NCBI RefSeq assembly: GCF_004522215.1
Contig: NZ_SDLR01000002.1
Span: 372,001-436,000, forward strand
Length of the DNA: 64,000 nucleotides
Reading direction: 5' to 3'
Source: Ammoniphilus sp. YIM 78166
GTDB lineage: Bacteria; Bacillota; Bacilli; Aneurinibacillales; RAOX-1
Shown here: positions 43,715 through 51,875 of the stretch, piece after piece
Numbering within the stretch: the stretch's first letter is position 1
Layout: every line of letters starts with the position of its first letter
Position numbers and translations under genes: made by a program
The notes under the pieces: generated by a model
Told to the model about the DNA's origin: nothing
The model's input: only the letters and a program-made list of their open reading frames with translations
Databases searched by the model: none

Positions 43715-44428
43715 GTGCCAGGTTTGTTTACAGCCATCTCTTTACTTATTCGGGAGATGGTCCTTTTTATCTCTTATGTTAAAAATAACGCCTTTCCTCA
43801 GCCCCTTCCTGAAGAGGAAGAATTAAAATATTTAAAGATGATGGAAAAAGGAAGCGAGCACGCGAGAAATATGCTTATCGAACATAATCTTCGTCTCGTC
43901 GCTCACATCGTCAAGAAGTTCGAGAATACGGGGGAGGACAGCGAGGATCTGATCTCGATCGGCACCATAGGGCTCATTAAGGCAATAGAGAGCTATCAAA
44001 CGAACAAGGGAACGAAGCTTGCGACGTATGCAGCAAGGTGTATTGAAAACGAAATCCTCATGCACTTAAGATCTTTGAAAAAAACTAAAAAGGATGTCTC
44101 CCTGCATGATCCGATTGGAACGGATAAAGAGGGGAATGAAATCTCCCTGATCGATGTTCTGGGAACGGATATGAATGACGTAGTGGATAAGGTTCAGCTC
44201 CAAATTGAGAAGAGTAAGATCTATAAGCATATTCATGTACTCGATGACCGAGAAAAGGAAGTAATCATTGGACGCTTCGGTCTGGAGACGCAGGAGGAAA
44301 AGACACAAAGGGAAATTGCAAAAGAGCTTGGAATTTCACGCTCGTACGTCTCAAGAATCGAGAAACGGGCGCTCATGAAGCTGTTTAATGAGTTTTACCG
44401 TAAGCAGTCCACTTCAAAGTCAAGGTAA
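43715..44428 (+). CDS. sigK: sporulation sigma factor SigK (uninterrupted)
   Basis: 237-residue sigma factor for late mother-cell gene expression. It begins with the hydrophobic pro-sequence ([18 protein letters not shown]), which would be cut off by SpoIVFB, then regions 2 ([54 protein letters not shown]), 3, and 4 ([31 protein letters not shown]). The gene is one piece; the skin element that splits it in B. subtilis is absent. The GTG start has GGAGGTGAC upstream. A perfect hairpin, CAGGCACG / CGTGCCTG (43643-43663), lies about 50 bases before the start. Confidence 0.95.
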   Translation: MPGLFTAISLLIREMVLFISYVKNNAFPQPLPEEEELKYLKMMEKGSEHARNMLIEHNLRLVAHIVKKFENTGEDSEDLISIGTIGLIKAIESYQTNKGTKLATYAARCIENEILMHLRSLKKTKKDVSLHDPIGTDKEGNEISLIDVLGTDMNDVVDKVQLQIEKSKIYKHIHVLDDREKEVIIGRFGLETQEEKTQREIAKELGISRSYVSRIEKRALMKLFNEFYRKQSTSKSR

Positions 44429-44434
44429 TAGACA

Positions 44435-44470
44435 AGAGCTAGCTCTATTTCATAAGCTAGCTCTTTTTTT
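44435..44470 (+). terminator. Rho-independent terminator of sigK
   Basis: 10-bp stem AGAGCTAGCT / AGCTAGCTCT with a 10-base loop and seven T. Confidence 0.9.
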
Positions 44471-44565
44471 ATGCCTAATTGGGCCAGACCTAGTTTAACG
44501 TACAATCAAATATCTTTCTCAAGTAATACCGTATAAGAGGGATTGAGAAAGGAGGTTTAATAGCT

Positions 44566-44859
44566 ATGGCCGTATCTTATGCGCACGCAAGCCGTTTTGT
44601 AGGACAGCATGTAGTAGCCCATTGTGTAGGGGGCAGAACGTATTATGGGATGGTCAAAAGTGTAACTCATGATACCGTTTATTTGCAGCCGATTGGAGCT
44701 CCTGCGGGCTATGTATCCCATAAGCAAGAGAAGCTTAAGGTAAAGACAGCTGACAAACCAGGAAAAGCTGAAACTCAAGAAGTTTATTGGTGGGGACCTG
44801 GAGCGATCGCTCTTCCGCTCTTTGTGATCCTTGCTCTAAGTTTAGCCTGGTGGATCTAA
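44566..44859 (+). CDS. Sm-like small protein with C-terminal membrane helix (97 residues)
   Basis: Core QHVVAHCVGGRTYYGMVKSV then HDTVYLQPIG follows the same strand-(D/G)G-strand-G-strand pattern as two other small genes in the window, then a charged linker (KLKVKTADKPGKAE) and a membrane helix (ALPLFVILALSLAWWI). An AAGGAGG site precedes the ATG. Placed right after sigK, it may belong to the late mother-cell regulon; function unknown. Confidence 0.75.
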   Translation: MAVSYAHASRFVGQHVVAHCVGGRTYYGMVKSVTHDTVYLQPIGAPAGYVSHKQEKLKVKTADKPGKAETQEVYWWGPGAIALPLFVILALSLAWWI

Positions 44860-44880
44860 TTAAATTGATAACCAGACAAG

Positions 44881-44909
44881 AAGAGGCTGACCTTAAGGTT
44901 CAGCTTTTT
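44881..44909 (+). terminator. terminator of the Sm-like gene
   Basis: AGGCTGA...TCAGCTT stem with CCTTAAGG at its top, then TTTTT. Confidence 0.7.
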
Positions 44910-44982
44910 CTATTTATTGAAACAAATATAGAGTAGAATAGAGTAAGACAGTATTTAATTAGGATAGGAGATCATCCGATTT

Positions 44983-46038
44983 ATGACAGCCAATCAGGAT
45001 CCCATTGTGATTATCGGTGGAGGAATCAGTGGAGTTATGGCGGCTAGAACTCTAGCGGAAGCAGGGGAAGATCAAGTTCTATTGCTCGATAAGGGACGAG
45101 GATTGGGAGGTAGAATGGTCACACGTGCTTTTCAGGGAGCCAAGATTGACCATGGAGTCCAATACTTCACTGCTCACTCGCAGGCATTTCAACACCTTGT
45201 TAAGCAGTGGCAAGAGCAAGGATGGGTAAATGAATGGAAGAGTTCGCTGACCACCTACTACGGGACAGGAGGAATGAATGCGCTAGTTAAACATTTAGCC
45301 GATCCAGTAGATTTTTGTGTACGCGTTCGTGTGACCCAAGTTCAAGCCCAGCCGAATGGCTGGTTATTGCGGTGGATTTCTGAGGAACAGGACTATGTCG
45401 CGCAAACCTACAGCGAGGTTCCGAATGAAGCGATTTATGATCCGGGTAAACAAGCGGTCGTTCATGCCCGTGCTATCATATCAACCGTCCCCGCACCACA
45501 GCTGCTCTATTTATTGGATCAAGGAAAGGTGCAAGTAGAGCAGTTCATTCGTGAAAAGCTTCAAGCTATACAATATCTCCCATGTCTTACTGCTCTGGTT
45601 GTTTTGAAAGAGCCCTGTCCTCTGCAGGAGTTCTTAAACAAACAGCTGCCATATCCTCTAAAGCTCATCACCGATAACTTCAAAAAAGGGATTTCAGAGG
45701 TGCCTGCCCTTACAATCCAAATCCATGAAGAATGGTCAAAAGAGAACTTTTGGCGAGAGGATCAAGACATTCTTGGTGAGATCTTAAAAGTAGCTGAGCC
45801 TTGGGTGGGGACGGGAGAAAAGCTGGGGGTGGCGCTTAAACGTTGGACCTATTCTTTACCTTCTGCGATTGTACGAGAATCTTTTATGTCTATCGAAACA
45901 ACGGCTCCTCTTCTTATTGCAGGAGATGTGTTTGTACCCGAAAGTGATCCCTTGGGATATGGACGAGTAGAAACTGCTGTGCTCTCCGGTATAGCGGCAG
46001 CCAAGGCGTTACTCGAGCTTGAAAAGAAAAAACGATAG
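44983..46038 (+). CDS. FAD-dependent oxidoreductase (renalase/amine-oxidase-like)
   Basis: 351-residue flavoprotein. N-terminal dinucleotide fold VIIGGGISGVMAARTLAEAG, then LLDKGRGLGGRMVTR (GG-R motif) and IDHGVQYFTAHS, with a C-terminal FAD-closing region (LLIAGDVFVPESDPLGYGRV then ETAVLSGIAAA). The pattern is that of renalase-like NAD(P)/FAD proteins, some of which repair 2- or 6-dihydroNAD(P). The substrate is unknown. Isolated single gene between a terminator and a small zinc-ribbon gene. Confidence 0.8.
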   Translation: MTANQDPIVIIGGGISGVMAARTLAEAGEDQVLLLDKGRGLGGRMVTRAFQGAKIDHGVQYFTAHSQAFQHLVKQWQEQGWVNEWKSSLTTYYGTGGMNALVKHLADPVDFCVRVRVTQVQAQPNGWLLRWISEEQDYVAQTYSEVPNEAIYDPGKQAVVHARAIISTVPAPQLLYLLDQGKVQVEQFIREKLQAIQYLPCLTALVVLKEPCPLQEFLNKQLPYPLKLITDNFKKGISEVPALTIQIHEEWSKENFWREDQDILGEILKVAEPWVGTGEKLGVALKRWTYSLPSAIVRESFMSIETTAPLLIAGDVFVPESDPLGYGRVETAVLSGIAAAKALLELEKKKR

Positions 46039-46118
46039 TTTTTCAGTGAAAAAGTTCACAGCATTGGACATAATAAATAAGGTATGATAATTTATATCGA
46101 AACAGAGAGGTGAGAGAC

Positions 46119-46220
46119 GTGCCAACTTGTGATTTCTGTAATCGTACGGTAAAGGAAGGACAGCAAGTGGAACACTGGATCTGTGATGATTGTAAGGTAG
46201 AGCCTGAAAAAGAAGAATAG
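46119..46220 (+). CDS. 33-residue zinc-ribbon-type protein
   Basis: A very short gene, GTG-initiated, with AGAGAGGTGAGAG upstream, encoding CDFC and CDDC separated by 16 residues, followed by an acidic-basic tail (KVEPEKEE). The two CxxC pairs predict one bound zinc in a rubredoxin-like knuckle. A dedicated terminator follows immediately. Neighbour of zur, which would fit zinc-linked regulation, but no Zur-box-like palindrome was identified. Function unknown. Confidence 0.7.
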   Translation: MPTCDFCNRTVKEGQQVEHWICDDCKVEPEKEE

Positions 46221-46233
46221 TAGGTAGGTTATA

Positions 46234-46258
46234 GGCCGTTATCCGATAGCGGCCTTTT
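46234..46258 (+). terminator. terminator of the zinc-ribbon gene
   Basis: 10-bp stem GGCCGTTATC / GATAGCGGCC (one G-T pair), 1-base loop region CG, then TTTT. Confidence 0.8.
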
Positions 46259-46288
46259 GTCTTTTCTTTTTAGAAAAGCGTTTCATAA

Positions 46289-46318
46289 TTGACCTCTGTA
46301 TCTGAGCTTTGCTACAAT
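46289..46318 (+). promoter_or_regulatory. zur: sigma-A promoter of zur
   Basis: TTGACC, 18-base spacer, TACAAT. Confidence 0.65.
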
Positions 46319-46351
46319 GAAAGATAAGCGATTGGAAGGGGTTAATTTAGG

Positions 46352-46768
46352 ATGAACGTCGATCAAGCGTTGGAAACTCTAAAACAAGAAGGCTATAAAT
46401 ATACTGGCAAGCGAGAAGAGATGATTCGCATTTTTGCTGCCCAGAAACGATATATGTCTGCTAAAGAATTATTGGACCATATGAAGGACGAATACCCTAA
46501 TCTCAGCTTTGATACGATTTATCGAAACCTGTCCTTGTTTACCGAACTAGGGATCCTAGAAGAGACCGAGCTTAGCGGCGAACGGAAATACAGATTCCAG
46601 TGCAGCGATGATCATCACCATCATCACTTGATTTGCTTAGCGTGTGGGAAGACCAAGCACCTAAGAGCTTGTCCCTTGGATGGAATGCTTGGGGCTCCTG
46701 ACGATTTTACCATTACTGGACATAAGTTCGAAATCTATGGTTACTGTAATGAATGTGGCACCCAATGA
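46352..46768 (+). CDS. zur: Fur-family zinc uptake regulator Zur
   Basis: 138-residue metalloregulator that represses zinc-uptake genes when zinc is bound. The winged-helix N-terminal half (YTGKREEMIRIFAAQKRYMS, FDTIYRNLSLFTELGIL) and the dimerisation half with the structural zinc pairs CLACGKTKHL and CNECG, plus the His-rich DDHHHHHLICL, are typical. B. subtilis Zur (YqfV) is the closest type; PerR and Fur differ in these residues. Confidence 0.85.
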   Translation: MNVDQALETLKQEGYKYTGKREEMIRIFAAQKRYMSAKELLDHMKDEYPNLSFDTIYRNLSLFTELGILEETELSGERKYRFQCSDDHHHHHLICLACGKTKHLRACPLDGMLGAPDDFTITGHKFEIYGYCNECGTQ

Positions 46769-46861
46769 GTTTTTTGAGTCCGATAAGGGCTTTTTCTTTT
46801 TATAGAAAGCGAGTAACATCATTATTTGAAGCGTCATAAACGACGTGGAAGGAGAAAGAGC

Positions 46862-47431
46862 ATGTCGGAGCAACACATACTGGAAGCTTCCCGAAAGTTA
46901 TTCGCCATGTATGGGTATGACTATGTTTCTGTTCGGAGGATTGCTTCTGAGGCAGATGTTAATATAGGATCTATCTCTTATTACTTCCACAATAAGATTG
47001 GCATCCTACAGAAAATTGTTGAGGACTTCTATGCCGGGTTGGGGGAGGCGATCGATCCCGTATTTGATGGAACTATTACTGACAAACGAGAAGCGATTAA
47101 AGAACTCACAGGTAAATCTATTGAATATATGTATCATCATTTCCATTCGTCGCGAATTATCATGAGGGAAATTACGCTCGAAACTGAGCGGTTTGACGAG
47201 GTGATCAAGCCTCACTACTTAGTAATTAATAATAAGGTCATTGACTTTTTTGAACGTATAGGCATCGAGAAACCTCGCAGGGCATTAATGAAATTTATGG
47301 CCTTGACGCGATTTCCGTTTACCAATGCGAATAGTGTAGAATTATATTATCAGCGACCATTCGGACCTGATTTGTTCGATGACTATGTGGAAACAGTTTT
47401 ATCTTCCTTATCTAGCGAACTGTCGGCATAA
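46862..47431 (+). CDS. TetR-family regulator, possibly RefZ
   Basis: 189 residues. Helix-turn-helix ILEASRKLFAMYGYDYVSVR through VNIGSISYYFHNKIGIL, then a helical ligand/dimer domain. The ISYYF sequence and the central REITLETERFDEV stretch resemble B. subtilis RefZ (YttP), which helps position chromosome capture in the forespore, but the similarity is modest. Start set by AAGGAGAAAGAGC; a longer reading lacks a binding site. Could equally be a metabolic TetR regulator. Confidence 0.75.
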   Translation: MSEQHILEASRKLFAMYGYDYVSVRRIASEADVNIGSISYYFHNKIGILQKIVEDFYAGLGEAIDPVFDGTITDKREAIKELTGKSIEYMYHHFHSSRIIMREITLETERFDEVIKPHYLVINNKVIDFFERIGIEKPRRALMKFMALTRFPFTNANSVELYYQRPFGPDLFDDYVETVLSSLSSELSA

Positions 47432-47452
47432 GCCCACAGTTTTTTTCTGCTT

Positions 47453-47481
47453 TTGCCCCATTTCTGTGAATATGGTATAGT
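47453..47481 (+). promoter_or_regulatory. sigma-A promoter of the yqeG cluster
   Basis: TTGCCC, 17-base spacer, TATAGT, about 58 bases before yqeG. Confidence 0.65.
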
Positions 47482-47538
47482 ATACTCCGAAAAAATAAAG
47501 AGAATAAGGACTCTAAAATCTGGCGAGGTGCCACCCCC

Positions 47539-48060
47539 ATGCTATTGAAGAAGTTACTTCCTAATCTACATATGAATTCAATATACGACATTAATTTTCA
47601 GTCCTTGAAGGAGAAAGGAATTAAGGGGATTATTACGGATCTTGACAATACCCTAATCGAATGGGATCGGCCCAATGCGACACCGGAATTAATGGAATGG
47701 TTGGAACGCCTCAAGCAAGAGGGCTTCAGAGTCATTGTCGTATCCAACAACAATCGAATCCGGGTATCGGCGTTTGCTGATCCACTAGGCATTCCTTTTA
47801 TTCACGCGGCGAAAAAGCCAACCAGATCACCCTTCAGAGAGGCTATAGGGATGCTAGAGCTGAAGCCCGAAGAAGTAGTTGTGATCGGGGATCAAATGTT
47901 TACGGATGTGCTGGGAGGAAATCGGCTGGGCTTATATACAATATTGGTTGTTCCTGTAGCCCAGACCGATGGTTTTTTTACTCGGTTTAATCGTCAATTA
48001 GAACGATTAGCTCTTGCCTGGATGAGGAAAAAAGGGCTTATTACTTGGGAGGACAAGTAG
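47539..48060 (+). CDS. yqeG: HAD-family (IIIA) phosphatase YqeG
   Basis: 173 residues with HAD motifs GIITDLDNTLIEWD (DxDxT-like first motif), VIVVSNNN (motif II) and VVIGDQMFTDVLGG (motif IV). Family members are putative phosphatidylglycerophosphatases or phosphoprotein phosphatases. First gene of the conserved yqeG-H-aroE-yqeI-nadD-yqeK-rsfS-yqeM cluster; one base separates its stop from yqeH. Confidence 0.95.
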   Translation: MLLKKLLPNLHMNSIYDINFQSLKEKGIKGIITDLDNTLIEWDRPNATPELMEWLERLKQEGFRVIVVSNNNRIRVSAFADPLGIPFIHAAKKPTRSPFREAIGMLELKPEEVVVIGDQMFTDVLGGNRLGLYTILVVPVAQTDGFFTRFNRQLERLALAWMRKKGLITWEDK

Positions 48061-48061
48061 A

Positions 48062-49180
48062 ATGGAATCAATGGTTGAAGCAAGACATTGTGCCGGATGT
48101 GGAGTAGGGATTCAGATCGAGGATCCAAAAAAGCCTGGGTTTGTCCCTTCAGGCGCACTGGCAAAAGAAAAGATTATCTGTCAGCGTTGCTTTCGAATTA
48201 AACACTATAATGAAGTAGCGCAGGTATCCATGGATGACAATGATTTTATTCAAATTCTGAATGAGATTGGAGCAACGAAGGCACTAGTCGTCAAAGTTGT
48301 AGATATTTTTGATTTTAATGGGAGCTGGCTCAAAGGGCTTCATCGGTTTGTAGGAGCTAACCCCATTCTCTTAGTAGGTAATAAGCTGGATCTTCTGCCT
48401 AAGGCCATCAATACGAACCGACTGGTAAACTGGATGAAGTATGAGGCGAAGCAATTGGGGCTTAAGCCAGTGGATGTTGTGCTTTGCAGTGCCGAGAAAG
48501 GAACGGGCATTGAACGGTTGGTGGAGGCGATGTCAACATACCGTAAACGTCAGGATGTATACATAGTTGGAGCTACAAACGTGGGGAAATCGAGCTTGAT
48601 CAACCGCTTATTAAAGGAGTACGGTGAAGGGGATACTGAGCTTACTACCTCCCGCTTTCCAGGAACTACGCTGGATATGATTGAAATTCCGATTGATGAG
48701 AAAACGTCTATGTTCGATACCCCAGGTATCATTAACCGGGACCAGATTGTCCACATGGTCAGTCCTGAGGACTTGAAGCTCATCTCTCCAGAAAAAGCGA
48801 TCAACCCGAAAGTGTTTCAGTTGAATGATAATCAAACCCTATTTTTGGGTGCGATGGCACGCATTGATTTTGTCCGAGGGGACAAGCAATCGTTTGTGGT
48901 CTATGCCTCTAACCGCATTCATATCCATCGAACAAAGCTTGAGAAAGCGGACGAGCTTTATCTTACCCACAGAGGTACAGACATTCTTTCTCCGCCATCT
49001 GGAGAGAAGGCGAGCATGCTCCCTCCCTTCAGGCGAGCATCTTTTAAAATCCCTCCTGGGGAAAAGAAAGATATTGTCATTTCAGGTCTAGGTTGGATTA
49101 CACTGGGGACGGCTGGAGCATGGGTAGATGTTTATGCGCCTGAAGGCGTTTCGGTCCTCATTCGCAATTCTCTTATATAA
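48062..49180 (+). CDS. yqeH: circularly permuted ribosome biogenesis GTPase YqeH
   Basis: 372-residue GTPase for 30S subunit assembly. It opens with a zinc finger (HCAGCGVGIQ...ICQRCFRIKHYN), then shows motifs in the permuted order expected for the family: G4 LVGNKLDLLP, G5 CSAEKGTG, then G1 VGATNVGKSSLINRLL and G3 DTPGI. The order is family normal, not a rearrangement in this genome. C-terminal RNA-binding domain present. Confidence 0.96.
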   Translation: MESMVEARHCAGCGVGIQIEDPKKPGFVPSGALAKEKIICQRCFRIKHYNEVAQVSMDDNDFIQILNEIGATKALVVKVVDIFDFNGSWLKGLHRFVGANPILLVGNKLDLLPKAINTNRLVNWMKYEAKQLGLKPVDVVLCSAEKGTGIERLVEAMSTYRKRQDVYIVGATNVGKSSLINRLLKEYGEGDTELTTSRFPGTTLDMIEIPIDEKTSMFDTPGIINRDQIVHMVSPEDLKLISPEKAINPKVFQLNDNQTLFLGAMARIDFVRGDKQSFVVYASNRIHIHRTKLEKADELYLTHRGTDILSPPSGEKASMLPPFRRASFKIPPGEKKDIVISGLGWITLGTAGAWVDVYAPEGVSVLIRNSLI

Positions 49181-49211
49181 ATAAAGAACGATTGGAGAGG
49201 AGTTTAGAACT

Positions 49212-50057
49212 ATGAATAATCAAACCGTCATGACGGGCCTGTTTGGAAATCCCGTCGCCCAATCCATGTCGCCTGCGATGCAAAATGCTGCCTTTCAAAA
49301 GCTAGGCCTGAACTTTGCGTATGCTGCTTTTCCTGTCGCTAATGAGAACCTACAGGACGCTGTAAATGGCATTAAGGCCCTAGGATTCCGGGGAGTAAAT
49401 GTGACGATTCCGCATAAAGTGGAGATTATGGCTTACTTGGATGAAATTGACGAAGAGGCCAAGGATATTGGTGCCGTAAATACCATTGTGAATGATGGTG
49501 GCAAGCTGATTGGCTATAATACGGATGGAGCGGGCTATGTGAGATCTCTCTTGCAGGAAACCTCATTCCGTCTTGAGGGAAAACGCGTATTGGTCATAGG
49601 TGCAGGCGGGGCAGCGCGTGCCGTAAGCATTTCTTTAGCTCGTCATGGGGTTAAACAGATTATGATTGCAAACCGGAGCGTGGATAAGGCGAAAATGCTC
49701 GCAGATAGGGCAGCAAGGTATACGGAAGCGAAGGCAATAGATCTGGATAACCTTGACTCCAATACTCTATCTAATACTGACCTATTAATTAATACGACTT
49801 CGGTCGGGATGTATCCACAGGTTGATGACCTGCCTATTCCAAGGGAATACCTTCACTCAGGGCTGCTAGTTAGCGATTTAATTTACAACCCAATGAAAAC
49901 TAGAATCTTGAAGGAAGCAGCTCAAGCAGGAGCTTCAACCCACGAAGGGCTAGGGATGTTTATTCATCAGGGAGCCTTAGCTTTTAAGCTTTGGACTGGG
50001 AATGAGGCTCCCATTGATGTCATGAGAAATGTTGTACTGGAAAAGCTGCGAGGATAA
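49212..50057 (+). CDS. aroE: shikimate dehydrogenase
   Basis: NADPH-dependent reduction of 3-dehydroshikimate in the aromatic amino acid pathway. 281 residues: GLFGNPVAQSMSPAMQNAAF (substrate site S-x-S), GVNVTIPHKVEIMAYLDE (catalytic Lys), GAVNTIVNDGGKLIGYNTD, VLVIGAGGAARAVSISLARH (Rossmann). All motifs intact. The embedding in the yqe cluster matches Bacillus. Confidence 0.97.
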   Translation: MNNQTVMTGLFGNPVAQSMSPAMQNAAFQKLGLNFAYAAFPVANENLQDAVNGIKALGFRGVNVTIPHKVEIMAYLDEIDEEAKDIGAVNTIVNDGGKLIGYNTDGAGYVRSLLQETSFRLEGKRVLVIGAGGAARAVSISLARHGVKQIMIANRSVDKAKMLADRAARYTEAKAIDLDNLDSNTLSNTDLLINTTSVGMYPQVDDLPIPREYLHSGLLVSDLIYNPMKTRILKEAAQAGASTHEGLGMFIHQGALAFKLWTGNEAPIDVMRNVVLEKLRG

Positions 50058-50085
50058 GCAAAACTAATTATAAGGTGTGATTGAA

Positions 50086-50379
50086 ATGTTGACTGGAAAG
50101 CAAAAAAGATTCTTAAGAGCGGAAGCCCATCACCTAAACCCTATATTTCAGGTTGGCAAGGGTGGAGTCAATGAAAATTTGATTAAACAAATCGATGAGG
50201 CGTTGGAAGTGCGCGAATTAATCAAGGTCTCTATTCTCGATACGTGTGGCGAAGAAAAAGGGGAAGTGGCCGATAGATTAGCAGAGGGCTCTGGAGCAGA
50301 GCTTGTGCAGGTGATTGGAAGAACGATCGTCTTATATAAGGAATCCAGAGAAAATAAAAAAATTGAATTGCCTTCTTAA
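50086..50379 (+). CDS. yqeI: CRM-domain RNA-binding protein YhbY (YqeI)
   Basis: 97-residue CRM-fold protein binding pre-ribosomal RNA. Hallmark segments LTGKQKRFLRAEAHHLNP, IFQVGKGGVNENLIKQIDEA and VIGRTIVLYKESR. The ATG with AAGGTG upstream is preferred to an in-frame GTG 9 bases earlier. Two bases before nadD. Confidence 0.95.
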   Translation: MLTGKQKRFLRAEAHHLNPIFQVGKGGVNENLIKQIDEALEVRELIKVSILDTCGEEKGEVADRLAEGSGAELVQVIGRTIVLYKESRENKKIELPS

Positions 50380-50381
50380 CC

Positions 50382-50960
50382 ATGAAAGTTGGAATTCTAG
50401 GTGGAACCTTTGATCCCATCCATCTTGTACACCTTCTCAGCGCTGAACAAGCGAGGGAGCAGATGGGGTTAGACGAGGTGTGGTTTATGCCAGCCCAAAT
50501 CCCTCCTCATAAGGATGAGAGTGGAGTAAGTGATGCCCGGAAACGACTGAGAATGGTGGAGTTAGCCATTCAAAGTATTCCTTACTTTCGGGCTGTTGAT
50601 TTTGAGCTAGAGCGACCGGGTCCTTCTTATACCTTTGATACGATCACTTTGATGCGAGACCGGTTTCCCGAGCATGAGTTTTATTTTATCATCGGTGGCG
50701 ATATGATTGATTATTTGCCCCACTGGCATCGAATTCAAGAATTAGTGCAATGCGTGCAATTTGTAGGTGTGCATCGTCCTGGGTATTGTCCAGACAATGA
50801 ATTTGCCCAAAAGCATGTCAGGATGGTAGAGATGCCGTTGATTGATTTATCCTCTACTTTCATTCGGCAACGACGAAGAGAAGGTCAATCGATCCGGTTC
50901 ATGGTCTCGGATAAAGTCAGAGAATATATTGAGGAGAATCGGTTGTATGAATCGAGATGA
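50382..50960 (+). CDS. nadD: nicotinate-nucleotide adenylyltransferase
   Basis: 192-residue enzyme making deamido-NAD+. The nucleotidyltransferase HxGH-type motif appears as GILGGTFDPIHLVHL and the second motif as DLSSTFIRQRRREGQSIRF (SxxxxR). FMPAQIPPHKD is the substrate loop. The stop overlaps yqeK by 14 bases. Confidence 0.96.
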   Translation: MKVGILGGTFDPIHLVHLLSAEQAREQMGLDEVWFMPAQIPPHKDESGVSDARKRLRMVELAIQSIPYFRAVDFELERPGPSYTFDTITLMRDRFPEHEFYFIIGGDMIDYLPHWHRIQELVQCVQFVGVHRPGYCPDNEFAQKHVRMVEMPLIDLSSTFIRQRRREGQSIRFMVSDKVREYIEENRLYESR

Positions 50961-51531
50961 ATTATTGAGCAAAGTAAAGGAGCAGATGACAGATCACCGC
51001 TTTACTCACACCCTTGGTGTAGCAAGCACGGCGGTGGCTCTAGCTGAGCGATATGGTGCCGATCAACAAAAAGCAGAACTCGCAGGTTTTCTTCATGATT
51101 TCTGCAAATATTGGGATAAGTCCAGGATGAAAGAGTGGATTGAACAAAGTGACCGGATTCCTGATGATCTCCTCCGCTATGATAAGGAGCTTTGGCATGC
51201 GCCTGTTGCCGCTCTTGTGGTTGAGCGTGATCTGCATATTGAAGATGCTGAGGTCTTAAATGCCATCCGCTTTCATACATCCGGACGGCCAGGCATGAGC
51301 CTTCTCGAGAGAATTCTTTGGCTGGCAGACTACATTGAACCTGGAAGGCACTTTCCTGGAGTAGAAGAAGTTCGCGAGTTGGCCAACCAGGACCTGAATC
51401 GGGCATTGGTCAAGGCATTGGGGAATACCATTACCTTTCTAGTTAAACAGCAAAAGCGCATTTACCCCTTAACAATTGACACGTATAACGACCTTGTCCA
51501 AGAGCTTGATAGGCAAGAAAGGAGCAGTTAA
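50947..51531 (+). CDS. yqeK: HD-domain phosphohydrolase YqeK (Ap4A hydrolase type)
   Basis: 194-residue HD protein: RFTHTLGVASTAVALAE, AELAGFLHDFCKYW (HD pair) and IRFHTSGRPGMSLLERILWL. Family members cleave diadenosine tetraphosphate symmetrically. Start chosen at the ATG matching the family length; longer frames run within nadD. It is followed after 2 bases by rsfS. Confidence 0.94.
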   Translation: MNRDELLSKVKEQMTDHRFTHTLGVASTAVALAERYGADQQKAELAGFLHDFCKYWDKSRMKEWIEQSDRIPDDLLRYDKELWHAPVAALVVERDLHIEDAEVLNAIRFHTSGRPGMSLLERILWLADYIEPGRHFPGVEEVRELANQDLNRALVKALGNTITFLVKQQKRIYPLTIDTYNDLVQELDRQERSS

Positions 51532-51533
51532 AC

Positions 51534-51875
51534 ATGAGTATATTGGAAATTGCAAAAAGAACAGCTGAGATTCTTGAAGATAAAAAAGCAAGCAATATCA
51601 TGATTATGGATATAAAGGATCTTTCGGTGATTGCAGATTACTTTGTGATCTGCCACGGAAACTCTTCCACCCAAGTACAGGCCTTGACAGCGGAGCTGAA
51701 AAAGAAAGTGCATGAACTCGACATTGAGCTAAAAGGGGTCGAGGGCTATGACGAGGCAAGATGGGTACTTGTAGACTTAGGCGATGTGGTCGTCCACATC
51801 TTCCATAAGGATGAAAGAGAATATTATAACATTGAGCGGATTTGGGGAGATGCGAGTATTGTCACCACACACTAG
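51534..51875 (+). CDS. rsfS: ribosome silencing factor RsfS
   Basis: 113-residue protein that binds L14 of the large subunit and blocks subunit joining in stationary phase. Family segments DLSVIADYFVICHGNSSTQV, EGYDEARWVLVDLGDVVVHI and FHKDEREYYNIERIWGDA are all present. Confidence 0.96.
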   Translation: MSILEIAKRTAEILEDKKASNIMIMDIKDLSVIADYFVICHGNSSTQVQALTAELKKKVHELDIELKGVEGYDEARWVLVDLGDVVVHIFHKDEREYYNIERIWGDASIVTTH

